Below, piece after piece: positions 18,022 through 26,318 of a stretch of DNA of 37,337 nt. Each line of letters opens with the position of its first letter. Position 1 is the stretch's first letter. The notes under the pieces are model-generated. The model was not told the DNA's origin. It did not search any database and was given only the letters and a program-made list of their open reading frames with translations. The DNA comes from Opitutales bacterium UBA2995 (GTDB lineage: Bacteria > Verrucomicrobiota > Verrucomicrobiia > Opitutales > UBA2995): positions 1 through 37,337 of the forward strand of contig DDZZ01000011.1 of NCBI GenBank assembly GCA_002346535.1. Direction: 5' to 3'. The position numbers were made by a program, and so were the translations under genes.

Positions 18022-19812
18022 CTAATGTTTCGGAAGAGCTTTTTCCCGAGCTGCGGCGATGGCCTCTTTCTTAGATTTTTCTTTTTCGACAAAATTGCGT
18101 GCTGCTTCGGAGGCTTCGAACATTTCCAGTACGTCCTCATGGCCTTCGTCCACTGGTGTGTTCGCGATATCCCTGTAATTCTTGTTTTCAGGTTTTCGAA
18201 TTACCTTCCACCAAATAAAAAGTAGTCTTGCCAGGAAGAAAGTGGCGGGGACAACGGTGGTTACAGCATCCCAGATTCTTTTCGGATAATAAACAAATAT
18301 GGATTCACGTGGCTGCTCAGGTCGCCTGGTGTGGCGGCTTTTGCGACGGAATATTCCGGCTTGCAGAGGGTGTAGGTTTTCAAATCGGTAACTGCCGTAA
18401 TATTCAAAAATCAGCGATACCAGCCTGGGAAGAAATATATTGGCGGCAAAAGCGCGTTTGATGATGGTCTCGATGTGTTCCCAGGAGTAGTAAATGTGCC
18501 AGGCTCGGTAATACATGTCCTGCCATTCCTCCCGAGTCATTGTCGGGTGGTCGGAAACCACGTATTCGAGGTCGTATTTATTGAGGTCGGGATCCATCCA
18601 TTCTCCCTTCAAATACTTTTCACGATGATCCGCGGATCCGGGTAATGGTGTGAGAATGAAAAATTCCAAAATATCGACGGGAAGCTCCTTTTGTACAATG
18701 CGGATTTCCCGCTCCATGCTTTCGGGGCTGTCATTTGGAAAGCCCAGGATGTACCCGCAGTACGAAGTGATCCTAACGTCATGCCATGCCTGGAGCATTT
18801 TCCTGTATTCGGATATTTTATTTTGCCGTTTTGAAACGCCTTTCAGGCTGTCGGGATTTATGTTTTCCAAACCAATGTATACGAATCTGCAGCCAGCGCG
18901 TTGCGCCTTAAGCAGGAAATTGGGAATTGTGTGGCAAAGCGTGTCAACCTGCATAACGAAGTAGACATCGATCCCTTGTTCTTCGCGCAGGTAGGCGAGC
19001 CTATCGAATATTTCCTCCCATTTCTTATTTCTTGCAAAGTTGTCGTCGGTAATAAAGTAGCTATCGATACCCATAGCGTGGTGGGTCCTTACGATGTCTT
19101 CTACTTCGTCCGCGTCCCTGAAGCGGGATTTATGTCCCTGAACATTGATAATGGTGCAGAAGCTGCAGGAGAAAGGACAACCACGGCCCGCATCAAAGGA
19201 ACCGAGCGCCTTGACGTATCTTCGGATGTGTTTCTCTGGCAGATACGGGACTGGGACATCCTGCAAATCCGGCAGGTCATTAAGGCAATTGTATATGGGC
19301 TTCAATCGGCCATTGTCTGCATCTTGTAGCAGGTTTTCTACGCGCCCTTCCAATTCGCCAGCGAACAGTGTGATTCCTTGGTCTATTGCTTCCTGAAGCT
19401 CCGGCGGAAGTTCTGGCAGCATGGAGATGCATCCCCCGGTATGGAATCCGCCAATCGCAACCTGAATGTCCGCATCCCTGAATTCTCGGCTAATGGCCAT
19501 GGCTCGCGGGTATTGGTTGCTCTGAACTCCGACCATGCAAATGAGACCACGATTGTTGTTTTTGCGAAAGCGCTTGAGAATGCGCTTTATCGGTATCCGG
19601 GTGTTGGTTTCGTCGTAGGCTGAAATTTTAATTTCTACATCTTGCCCCAGTACATTTCTTTGGGCCGCGTCTTGGATTAATCCGTAGAGAACTGCAAGCG
19701 AGTTTGAAGGAATCCACGATTTCCACCACTGAATCACATATCCGTCCTGATCGTAGTGGGACGGTTTAATCAGCTCAACGTGGAACTTAGAACTGACGGA
19801 TTGTTGGACCAT
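18022..19812 (-). CDS. B12-binding radical SAM protein
   Basis: A 596-residue enzyme. Residues of about 60-165 form a cobalamin-binding-type Rossmann domain (VGVQSNQYPRAMAIS, VAIGGFHTGG). The radical SAM cluster motif is CPFSCSFC with cysteines at about 212, 216 and 219, followed by TIINVQGHKSRFR. YFITDDNFARNK and YIGLENINPDSLKGV are typical barrel strands. The C-terminal 170 residues (MYYRAWHIYYSWEHIETIIKR and on) are an extra domain seen in HpnJ/BchE-like B12 radical SAM proteins of unknown substrate. The protein ends in a lysine-rich, alanine-rich tail. Reaction probably involves an unactivated carbon (methylation or cyclisation) but nothing nearby tells the substrate. It is a lone gene, upstream of a dead gene that runs the other way. 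Confidence 0.88.
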   Translation of the reverse strand: MVQQSVSSKFHVELIKPSHYDQDGYVIQWWKSWIPSNSLAVLYGLIQDAAQRNVLGQDVEIKISAYDETNTRIPIKRILKRFRKNNNRGLICMVGVQSNQYPRAMAISREFRDADIQVAIGGFHTGGCISMLPELPPELQEAIDQGITLFAGELEGRVENLLQDADNGRLKPIYNCLNDLPDLQDVPVPYLPEKHIRRYVKALGSFDAGRGCPFSCSFCTIINVQGHKSRFRDADEVEDIVRTHHAMGIDSYFITDDNFARNKKWEEIFDRLAYLREEQGIDVYFVMQVDTLCHTIPNFLLKAQRAGCRFVYIGLENINPDSLKGVSKRQNKISEYRKMLQAWHDVRITSYCGYILGFPNDSPESMEREIRIVQKELPVDILEFFILTPLPGSADHREKYLKGEWMDPDLNKYDLEYVVSDHPTMTREEWQDMYYRAWHIYYSWEHIETIIKRAFAANIFLPRLVSLIFEYYGSYRFENLHPLQAGIFRRKSRHTRRPEQPRESIFVYYPKRIWDAVTTVVPATFFLARLLFIWWKVIRKPENKNYRDIANTPVDEGHEDVLEMFEASEAARNFVEKEKSKKEAIAAAREKALPKH

Positions 19813-19978
19813 GGAATGCAGCGGGTTTAGGGATGAAATTAGGGTGAAACAGTAAGCTTAACAGTTAGTCAAGCATAGGCAATTTTTTACGGTGATTTGA
19901 TTAGAAGCTTCCAGGAAATTGGAAGCGCTTTCGGAAGGCCCGAAATTAGTGGATAATTCTCTTCGATTTCCAGAATCG

Positions 19979-20008
19979 TTGACTTCAATATTTCGAATAA
20001 CCTAAATT
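19979..20008 (+). promoter_or_regulatory. Candidate promoter of the dead propeller gene
   Basis: TTGACT (19979-19984) and TAAATT (20003-20008) are separated by 18 bases and lie just before the ATG at 20026 of the disrupted propeller gene. A 7-base-pair hairpin (GCTTCCA/TGGAAGC, 19907-19926) lies further upstream in the same gap. Match to consensus is moderate, so this is tentative. Confidence 0.3.
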
Positions 20009-20025
20009 AAGGATTAGAATCCCCT

Positions 20026-20548
20026 ATGAAGACCCTTCCAGTCAGTTCGATGCGAGCCTTTTTGTTCTATTTCTTAGGGGTCTTGGTATTGAGCCCGATT
20101 CAGGGTCAAGTTGCATACACTCCTCAATTTTAAGATTCGCTCCAGGACCGGTGGCGCTGGAATAGATTGGATGCTTTGGGAGGAGAGAATCGGCAGCTTG
20201 TTGTCAGTGATCAGGGTATGGCTTTGGCTTTGAAGAGTGTGGGAGACGAACGTATCCTTTATTTTGATGGATTTTTTGCGAAGCAACTGGCACACCCGCG
20301 CAGGATATCTGCCAGACCCATGCGATTAGCATTTGGGGTAAACAATTCCATTTATATGTTAGGAAGAACTGACGTCTACCGGTATGAAAATGATTCTTGG
20401 CAGGAACTCTATTCTCATTCGGTCAAGATTCATGGTAGTGGGGAACTGGTAACGGCTGTAGATGGTTTGATGCTTTCGAAAAATGAAATTCGTCAAGTGG
20501 ACAAACAGTTTCTCGATAGGGCGGATTTAATTGTTAGGGAATTCCTCA
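20026..20548 (+). pseudogene. 5' remnant of a secreted propeller-type (two-component-regulator-propeller-like) protein
   Basis: ATG 20026 begins a signal peptide (MRAFLFYFLGVLVLSPIQGQ within the first 30 residues), but codon 36 is TAA (20131-20133). The frame then continues intact for about 140 residues with text such as LVVSDQGMALALKSVG, ERILYFDGFFAK and NSIYMLGRTDVYRYENDSWQ. The 'IYMLGRTDVYRYENDSW' style of repeat is typical of sensory beta-propellers of the Reg_prop type. Homology seems to stop at about 20545, where the next remnant begins in a different frame. It is therefore a 5' fragment with a nonsense mutation, joined to a sulfatase 3' fragment. Confidence 0.55.
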
Positions 20549-20975
20549 GGGACGAACACTTCAGCCTGGCATTTCTGAAGCAATAGTAAGCCAGGTTGAT
20601 TTGTTCGCTTCAATCGCAGCACTGATCGACAAGCCGGTACCGGCCGGTGTGGCTGAGGATAGCCAGAACATGTTGCCCGCTCTTTTGGGTGCGTCGCCCA
20701 ACGGTAGGGATTACCTTGTGGAGGAGGCCCTGGGGGAACTAGCTATCCGCCAAGGCAATTGGAAGTATATTCCTCGTGGTAAATCCGGAACGATTCGTTA
20801 TCGCCTGGGAATTGATAAAAACGAAAATACACCGATTCCGAAAGGAGGCTTCCTGTTTAATCTAACCGAAGATCCAGGAGAACAGCGCAATTTGGCCTCA
20901 CATTATCCCGAAAAAGTGCGTGAGCTTCGTGCAATCCTTGAACAAGAAGCTCCTGGAAAGCATTTTAGGAAGTAG
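20549..20975 (+). pseudogene. 3' remnant of a sulfatase gene
   Basis: From about 20549 one frame reads RTLQPGISEAIVSQVDLFAS, then QNMLPALLGASPNGRDYLVE, LAIRQGNWKYIPRGKSG, GGFLFNLTEDPGEQRNLASHYP and a lysine-rich end at 20975. This is the unmistakable C-terminal third of an S1 sulfatase (VSQVDLFAS, R-x-G-x-WK, LFNL-x-x-DPGEQ-x-NLA). The metal site and formylglycine motif are absent, so it cannot be active. It is fused, out of frame, to the preceding propeller remnant. The TAG/TAA-rich junction at about 20530-20586 marks the deletion point. Confidence 0.8.
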
Positions 20976-21018
20976 GCCGGTTTACTTGGACTTGATCCAA
21001 TTAAACAGGGCAAGAGAA

Positions 21019-21789
21019 TTAGACGTACAGAGCCACGTCCGATCCTCCATCGATTAACAGCGTTTGCCCGGTTATCAAATCAGAGCCGGTAATAATCCCT
21101 AGAATTGATTCCGCAACGTCCTGAGGTTCGCAGAGTTTGTTCAGCGCCGATTGTCCTATCTTCTTTTCCAAGAACCCATCGTATTTTTCGCCCAATCCCT
21201 CTTTTAGCCATTCACCTTTGATAAAGCCTGGTGCGATTGAGTTAACACGTACTTCAGGTCCCATGATTCGGGCTAAAGAAATCGTCATGTTGATGACTGC
21301 TGCTTTCGAACAAGAGTAAGGGATACTACTGCCGGATGCACGGATTCCGGCCAAGCTCGATACGCTGACAATTTCTCCATTGCCGGAAGCTTTTAAAAAT
21401 GGTTTTGCGGCGCGAACACATTGAAAGGGACCCTTAACGTTCACGTCAATGATACGTGTCCATATCTCGTCTGTGACGGCTTCCATATCGTGATGTGGAA
21501 TGAAGGCAGTAGTGCCAGCGTTGTTTACCAGAATATTAAGCCGGCCAAATGCATCCATGGCTGATTGCATCATTGCTCTGCAAACCGAGTCGTCGGCTAC
21601 GTCGCCCTGGAATGTAACCGCTTTTACACCGAAGGCTTCAACCTCTTCCCGAACATTTTCGGCAGCTTCTGTAGACTTGCCATAATTAATTAGAACGGAA
21701 CAACCGTTCTTTGCGAGTGCCAGTGCTGTTTCAGCGCCGACCCCGCGGCTCGCGCCGGTTACGACGGCTGCTTTTCCTTGTATCTTCAT
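21019..21789 (-). CDS. Short-chain dehydrogenase/reductase (SDR family)
   Basis: A 256-residue classical SDR with the cofactor motif TGASRGVG (about residues 11-18), NNAGT, the catalytic serine in VSSLAGIR, and the YSCSK motif with the catalytic tyrosine and lysine. NVKGPFQCVRAAKPF and VNSIAPGFIKGEW are also standard. An NAD(P)-dependent alcohol or 3-oxoacyl reductase role in the cytoplasm is expected; the substrate is not evident. The longest frame begins at TTG 21795, but ATG 21789 (MKIQGKAAVV) fits the family start. A dead class II aldolase gene lies directly upstream on the opposite strand, so both may once have served one sugar or sugar-acid pathway (inference). Confidence 0.88.
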   Translation of the reverse strand: MKIQGKAAVVTGASRGVGAETALALAKNGCSVLINYGKSTEAAENVREEVEAFGVKAVTFQGDVADDSVCRAMMQSAMDAFGRLNILVNNAGTTAFIPHHDMEAVTDEIWTRIIDVNVKGPFQCVRAAKPFLKASGNGEIVSVSSLAGIRASGSSIPYSCSKAAVINMTISLARIMGPEVRVNSIAPGFIKGEWLKEGLGEKYDGFLEKKIGQSALNKLCEPQDVAESILGIITGSDLITGQTLLIDGGSDVALYV

Positions 21790-21890
21790 TGGCAATCAGT
21801 TTCTTTCGGATTCCTCAAATTGCGCAACGCATTTATCGCGGTTTCTTAGTTTGACTTTTTCTCCGGCCTTCCGCGTCATCGAGTCCCAAT

Positions 21891-22387
21891 ATGGACCCAC
21901 AATCTCTCGACTCTGTTTTTATAGTTGTGTCAATACTTGGTAGTCCCAAATGGAAAATGGCCCTTCCGGGCGAGGGCAGCGCGTAAGTTCGATTGGATGA
22001 GCAAACATTTGCGATCAAGGTCAGTGGTCGTTACATGCAAACGCTAAAATCCGACGCATTAGCCTTCTGCAGCTTCAACCTTCTGGCGCGGTTGATGAAG
22101 GTTCAGGATTGATCCTCGATTCAGACGTGCTGCTGATGGATTTGCGTGCGAATTCCACTGGAATCAAGCCTTCGACTGATGCTGCAATCCATGCCTGGTT
22201 GCTTACCTTGCCCAACGTTAATTTCGTGGTCCACGCTCATCCGGTTTCTGTAAACCAGATCCTTTGCAGGAAACAAGCCAAAGTCCTTGCCAAAAACCGT
22301 TTGTTCTCCGATCAGATGGTTTCCTGCCAGAAGTTTCTTGATAGTAGTGCGTTATCAAATGTAAATACTCAGCGTTTGGCTTTCTAA
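21891..22387 (+). pseudogene. Remnant of a class II aldolase/adducin-family gene
   Basis: ATG 21891 opens a frame reading LGSPKWKMALPGEGSA, followed by a TAA (21984-21986) and then VRLDEQTFAIKVSGRYMQTL. A frameshift near 22070 moves the reading to EGSGLILDSDVLLMDLRANS and PSTDAAIHAWLLTLPNVNF, with the zinc-ligand motif HAHP (HVxAHP-like) at about 22229-22243. Family resemblance is lost after about 22340, and the second zinc-binding His pair is missing. It was probably an aldolase or dehydratase acting on a sugar phosphate or aldonic acid. The GEGN motif of the family now reads GEGSA-stop. Confidence 0.7.
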
Positions 22388-22459
22388 AGATGTTTATGCC
22401 AGACGCTTGCCATCGAAAATACACTAAATTTTTAGAAAAATTCAGTCCACTACCATATT

Positions 22460-23860
22460 ATGAAAACAAATAATTCAGATATAGATCGACGTTCTTTTAT
22501 AAAAACCGCCGCGTCCGCCACTGCTGCCAGCATGATTGCGTTTCCCCATGTTTCCTCGGCATCCTCCAACTCGCTCGCTCCCAGTGAAAAGCTCAATTTG
22601 GCTTTTGTCGGTGTCGGCGGAAAGGGAGTTAGCTCGATCATGCCACTGGCAGATCACAACATTATCGGGTTGTGCGATGTCGATAAACGTAGGGTGGCTG
22701 AAGCTCGTGATAAACGTGGAGGTCCGGCGTTTTCTGAAGTTTTGGAAAAGTCGGTTTCCCAGGGAGGCAAGTGGTTTAAGGACTACCGAAAAATGTTTGA
22801 AGACATTGGAGACAAGATCGACGGAGTAGTCGTCTCTATTCCGGATCATATGCACTATCCCGTTGCCCTGTCGGCCGTAAACCTGGGAATCAATGTTTAT
22901 TGTGAGAAGCCTCTCACGCATACCGTTGAGGAAGCCCGGAGCTTAGCCGATGCTGCTCGCAAGAAGGGCGTTGTAACACAGATGGGTAACCAGGGTCACT
23001 CCAATGAAGGTGTTCGCTTGGCCAAGGAATGGATTGCCGCAGGTGCTATTGGTCAAGTCCGTGAAGTATATTCCTGGACCAACCGGCCGATTTGGCCGCA
23101 AGGCATACCCAAACCCAGTCACAAGGAATTTATCCCGGTCGTCCCCAAAGGCTTGGATTGGGATCTTTGGTTGGGAGTGGCTCCCAAACGAGCTTATGAT
23201 CCAGCCTATCTGCCATTTAGTTGGCGCAATTGGTGGGACTACGGTTGTGGTGCGGTAGGTGACATGGCCTGTCACGTCATGGATGCTGCATTCTACAGCC
23301 TTGACTTGGATCTTCCGGAATCCATTTCCGCCTTGGCCACCAACGTAAATAACCAAAGTGCACCCAACGCTTCGGCGATTACTTATAAATTTCCGAAACG
23401 AGGAAAATTTGCTCCGGTGACCTACCACTGGCTCGACGGAGGTCTTTTGCCTCCAGCTCCCGAAGGGCTGACTCACGACGATATTCTAGGTCGAGACAAA
23501 AGCGGCACGATGTTTATTGGTGATGACGGTTATATGCTGACCGATACTTACACAAAATCGGTGCGTATTCTTCCTGAGGAACGCTTTGCCGACATCAAAA
23601 AGAATCCTCCTTCCAAAACCATCCGCCGTGTGAAGGGCAGCCACCAAAATGAATGGGCCAGAGCGATCAAGGAAGGCGACCATGCCTGCTCGCATTTTGA
23701 TTATGCTGCTCCTTTAAGTGAATTGGGACTGCTCGGAAATGTTGCTATTCGTGCGAAAGCAAAAGTTGAATACGATGCCAAGAAGATGAAAGTAACCAAT
23801 ATTCCTGAGGCCAATAAGTTCCTTTCCAAGGAATATCCGAAGGGCTGGATTCTAAATTAG
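22460..23860 (+). CDS. Tat-exported Gfo/Idh/MocA family oxidoreductase
   Basis: A 466-residue protein with a Tat signal (DRRSFIKTAASATAASMIA, residues 9-27; cleavage near VSSA). The NAD-binding fold starts LAFVGVGGKGVSS. The conserved EKPLTHTVEEAR segment carries the catalytic-lysine motif EKP, and MGNQGHSNEGVR, WDLWLGVAPKRAYDPAYLPF, WWDYGCGAVGDMACHVMDA and SHQNEWARAIKEGDHA are typical of the large secreted group found in Planctomycetota and Verrucomicrobiota. It should oxidise, reduce or rearrange a sugar using a bound NAD(H) in the periplasm. The substrate is unknown. It follows the dead aldolase by 70 bases, and a terminator lies downstream. Confidence 0.92.
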   Translation: MKTNNSDIDRRSFIKTAASATAASMIAFPHVSSASSNSLAPSEKLNLAFVGVGGKGVSSIMPLADHNIIGLCDVDKRRVAEARDKRGGPAFSEVLEKSVSQGGKWFKDYRKMFEDIGDKIDGVVVSIPDHMHYPVALSAVNLGINVYCEKPLTHTVEEARSLADAARKKGVVTQMGNQGHSNEGVRLAKEWIAAGAIGQVREVYSWTNRPIWPQGIPKPSHKEFIPVVPKGLDWDLWLGVAPKRAYDPAYLPFSWRNWWDYGCGAVGDMACHVMDAAFYSLDLDLPESISALATNVNNQSAPNASAITYKFPKRGKFAPVTYHWLDGGLLPPAPEGLTHDDILGRDKSGTMFIGDDGYMLTDTYTKSVRILPEERFADIKKNPPSKTIRRVKGSHQNEWARAIKEGDHACSHFDYAAPLSELGLLGNVAIRAKAKVEYDAKKMKVTNIPEANKFLSKEYPKGWILN

Positions 23861-23894
23861 CACTGAATGAATATTTAAAATTCGCATTGAGCGC

Positions 23895-23920
23895 CTCAGA
23901 ACTCCTGAGACGATTTTTTT
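23895..23920 (+). terminator. Intrinsic terminator after the Gfo/Idh gene
   Basis: CTCAG (23895-23899), a 5-base loop and CTGAG (23905-23909), extended by CG/CG across one mismatch, are followed by a run of seven T at 23914-23920. It is 35 bases after the stop at 23860. Confidence 0.65.
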
Positions 23921-24101
23921 ATGACGAGCCCGTGGGCGAATGTATTGGCAATGCCTTTCCGTCGACCCGTTCGCCTTGGACCAGTGTAGTTGTCGAATGG
24001 TTCGGAATTCCAAACTCGTTTCGATTCATTTGATCAATTACATGGTTGGCCGTGGTTCTTCCCATTTCTACCTAGTTAGGGTCAATGCCAGCAAACCGGG
24101 C
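23919..24101 (-). pseudogene. C-terminal remnant of a LacI-family transcriptional regulator
   Basis: Directly after the TctA stop and in the same frame, the minus strand reads ARFAGIDPN, a TAG, then VEMGRTTANHVIDQMNRNEF, GIPNHSTTTLVQGERVDGK and a stop at 23919-23921. GRTTANHV...NRNEFGIP...TTLV-x-GEWVDG is the characteristic C-terminus of the sugar-binding domain of LacI/GalR regulators. The DNA-binding part is missing. ATG 24065 could start a 48-residue peptide, but it would have no function on its own. It suggests that the transporter or a neighbour was once regulated locally. Confidence 0.65.
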
Positions 24102-25583
24102 TTAATCCTTTTTCCGGTTTCGCCGCCATTCGGTATAAAAGGGAAAAACCAGGAAGAACACTGCTACCAAAACGAAAATCAGGGATAATGGCCGGGTTAG
24201 CAGGGGGAAGTAAGATCCGTCCGAAGCCTGAAGGCCGGAGCGAAGGTTTTCTTCGAGGAATCCTGTCAAGACGTAGCCAATCACAAATGGGCCTAAGGGA
24301 AACTTCGCTTTATCGAGAACAAATCCGACGATACCAAAGACAATCACCAGCCAGACATCAAAAATACGGTTACTGAGCGCGAATGCACCGATCAGGCAGA
24401 AGACAAAAATGATGGGAATCATATACGCGCGGTTAATATTGATGATTCGAGCCACCAGCCTGGTTGAAAATAACATGACCAGAAACATCAGAATATTTGC
24501 CACCAGGTAACCGCCCATCAGAGCCCAAACGAGGTCACCATTGGTTTGAAACAGGAGTGGCCCCGGTTGGATGCGGTGCATAATCATGGCACCCAACAGA
24601 ATGGCATCTACCGGCGCACCAGGAATCCCTAGAGTTATCAATGGTATGAGGGCACCCCCTGCGTTTGCGTTGTTGGCTGCCTCTGATGCAACCACTCCTT
24701 CTTTATGACCTGTGCCAAATTTCTCTGGTGTTTTGCTAAAAGCTTTTGCCATGCCGTAGGAGACCATCGAGGAGATACTGGCACCAATACCCGGAAGGAT
24801 GCCTATCCAAGTACCAACGATAGAAGATCTCATTAAGTTCAGGCTTTGTTTCTTCCATGTGCTCAGCTTCGGAAACAGTTGAGTATTCTTTAACGAAATG
24901 ATGGAGGCAGTTTTGTTCAGCTCGACGGTGTCCTTGATGAGCTGACTCATGACAAAGATACCCAGCAATACTGGAAGCAAATTGAAACCATCAGTCATTG
25001 AGTCGAAGCCGAAGGTGAGCCTGAGTTGTCCATCCGAAGCGTTCAGCCCCGGTAGAGCCGCAGTTATACCCAGCATGGCAGATAACAGGCCTTTCAACAT
25101 GGTACCCTGTGAAATTGAGGATATGAGAACGAGGGCCATCAGGACCATAGCGAAGTATTCCCAAGGTCCAAATTTGAGGGCTAGCTTTGCCAGCGGTGGC
25201 GCAAGGATGATCAGGAAACCTGCGGATACCAACCCTCCTAAAAAGGATGCCCCAATCCCCAGGCTCAATGCGAGACCTGGTTTGCCTGATTGTGCCATCG
25301 GGTAACCATCAAATGTAGTCATCATGGCCGATGGAGTTCCGGGCATTTTGAATAGAGTCGCACTAATTAGTCCGCCCGTTACGGAACCAACGTGCATGCC
25401 CATGAGCAGGAGGACCGCATGTGTAGAGTCCATCGAGAAGGTGAGGGGAACGGTTAATGCCATCAGCATTCCTCCACCCAGCCCAGGGATTGCCCCAACA
25501 AAAATTCCGCTGGCCACGCCCACCGTCAACCACATGAGCGGTGTCGGGGATAGCAAGTATTGGAATGCCTGTAAGAGTTCCAT
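24102..25583 (-). CDS. tctA: Tripartite tricarboxylate transporter, large permease TctA
   Basis: A 493-residue inner-membrane protein with about 12 helices and the two family repeats: GIFVGAIPGLGGGMLMAL near residue 30 and IGILPGIGASISSMVSYGMA near residue 260, plus HKEGVVASEAANNANAGGAL and PLITLGIPGAPVDAILLGA. With TctB it forms the membrane part of a TTT-family importer driven by an ion gradient. The solute is a carboxylate in characterised systems, but homologues vary. Length is normal. It is the last gene of a tctC-tctB-tctA order. The 238-base gap to tctB is unusual, as these genes normally abut. Confidence 0.93.
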   Translation of the reverse strand: MELLQAFQYLLSPTPLMWLTVGVASGIFVGAIPGLGGGMLMALTVPLTFSMDSTHAVLLLMGMHVGSVTGGLISATLFKMPGTPSAMMTTFDGYPMAQSGKPGLALSLGIGASFLGGLVSAGFLIILAPPLAKLALKFGPWEYFAMVLMALVLISSISQGTMLKGLLSAMLGITAALPGLNASDGQLRLTFGFDSMTDGFNLLPVLLGIFVMSQLIKDTVELNKTASIISLKNTQLFPKLSTWKKQSLNLMRSSIVGTWIGILPGIGASISSMVSYGMAKAFSKTPEKFGTGHKEGVVASEAANNANAGGALIPLITLGIPGAPVDAILLGAMIMHRIQPGPLLFQTNGDLVWALMGGYLVANILMFLVMLFSTRLVARIININRAYMIPIIFVFCLIGAFALSNRIFDVWLVIVFGIVGFVLDKAKFPLGPFVIGYVLTGFLEENLRSGLQASDGSYFPLLTRPLSLIFVLVAVFFLVFPFYTEWRRNRKKD

Positions 25584-25603
25584 GGGTACGATGTTATTTC
25601 GTT

Positions 25604-25753
25604 TTAGTCTGGCTGTCTCACGGAGTTAGGATGTCTTGGTTGACGAATGGTGTGTGAGGAACCGCACGTGGGTGCGTCACTGAAACACAGAATGAGGAAT
25701 AGGCGGCATGTCAGCGCGAGAATGAGTGCAATTTTATTTTGAAAATTCCTCAT
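25604..25753 (-). CDS. Possible 49-residue ORF in the tctB-tctA gap
   Basis: ATG 25753 opens a 49-codon frame with a hydrophobic N-terminus (KIALILALTCRLFLILCF) and a polar tail. AAGGA lies immediately upstream, very close to the ATG. In another frame, the same stretch reads THPRAVPHTPFVNQDILTP, which looks more like protein than chance, so this may instead be a decayed gene. No family recognised. Confidence 0.2.
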   Translation of the reverse strand: MRNFQNKIALILALTCRLFLILCFSDAPTCGSSHTIRQPRHPNSVRQPD

Positions 25754-25821
25754 TTCCTTATCGATACGGTTCTTATTCTTATCTTTTTACATTTTTGTTA
25801 CCATTCGTTGAGGCCTCCTGG

Positions 25822-26298
25822 CTACGGTAGGTCGATAAAGAAAAAATTTGTAAACAGATAGTCCCCGCCGATCCCGATGACAAGAGCCAGGCCCAGACTG
25901 AAGCCCATCACCTTGCGGTCCTTTTTGGCCAGAACGACCCCTGTCAAGAAAACATAGACAACGGTTCCCCAGCGAAAGCCAAGCAACCCAGTTCCCAACG
26001 CCAGAGTGTAAAGTATTGAAAATACAACTACGGCTGTAGTCAGCCAAGGCTCTAGATTGTAAGGCTCCTGATGTACGGCCTTTTCAGCCTCAGCTTTGTT
26101 CTCGAAATAACGGCGAGCTGTAAGTCTGGCTGCTAGCAGGATCAGGATAAATGCGACTGTTTTTGGAACCGCGGCTGAACCAAGTGGATCAAAGAAGGGC
26201 GGGGGAATTTCCCGTACTGCCCACAAAATAAGGCCAGCCAGTACTATTGTGGATGCGCCGATGACGTAATCTTGGATATGTTGGTACGATAACTTCAA
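25822..26298 (-). CDS. tctB: Tripartite tricarboxylate transporter, small permease TctB
   Basis: A 158-residue protein with four membrane helices (DYVIGASTIVLAGLILWAV, VAFILILLAARL, TTAVVVFSILYTLALG, VYVFLTGVVLA). FFDPLGSAAVPKTVAFIL is the usual P-x-x-G-x-x-x-x-P motif after the first helix of TctB. It is the small membrane subunit of the TTT importer. The only start available is TTG 26298; there is no good ribosome binding site, so expression may depend on coupling to tctC, whose stop is 20 bases upstream. Confidence 0.85.
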   Translation of the reverse strand: MKLSYQHIQDYVIGASTIVLAGLILWAVREIPPPFFDPLGSAAVPKTVAFILILLAARLTARRYFENKAEAEKAVHQEPYNLEPWLTTAVVVFSILYTLALGTGLLGFRWGTVVYVFLTGVVLAKKDRKVMGFSLGLALVIGIGGDYLFTNFFFIDLP

Positions 26299-26318
26299 AT
26301 TATAACGGATTGCTTTAT

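Noticed and set aside
18022..19812. The radical SAM gene as an anaerobic sulfatase maturase for the nearby sulfatases.
   Set aside because: It has a B12-binding N-terminal domain and lacks the SPASM-type cysteine-rich C-terminus of maturases.
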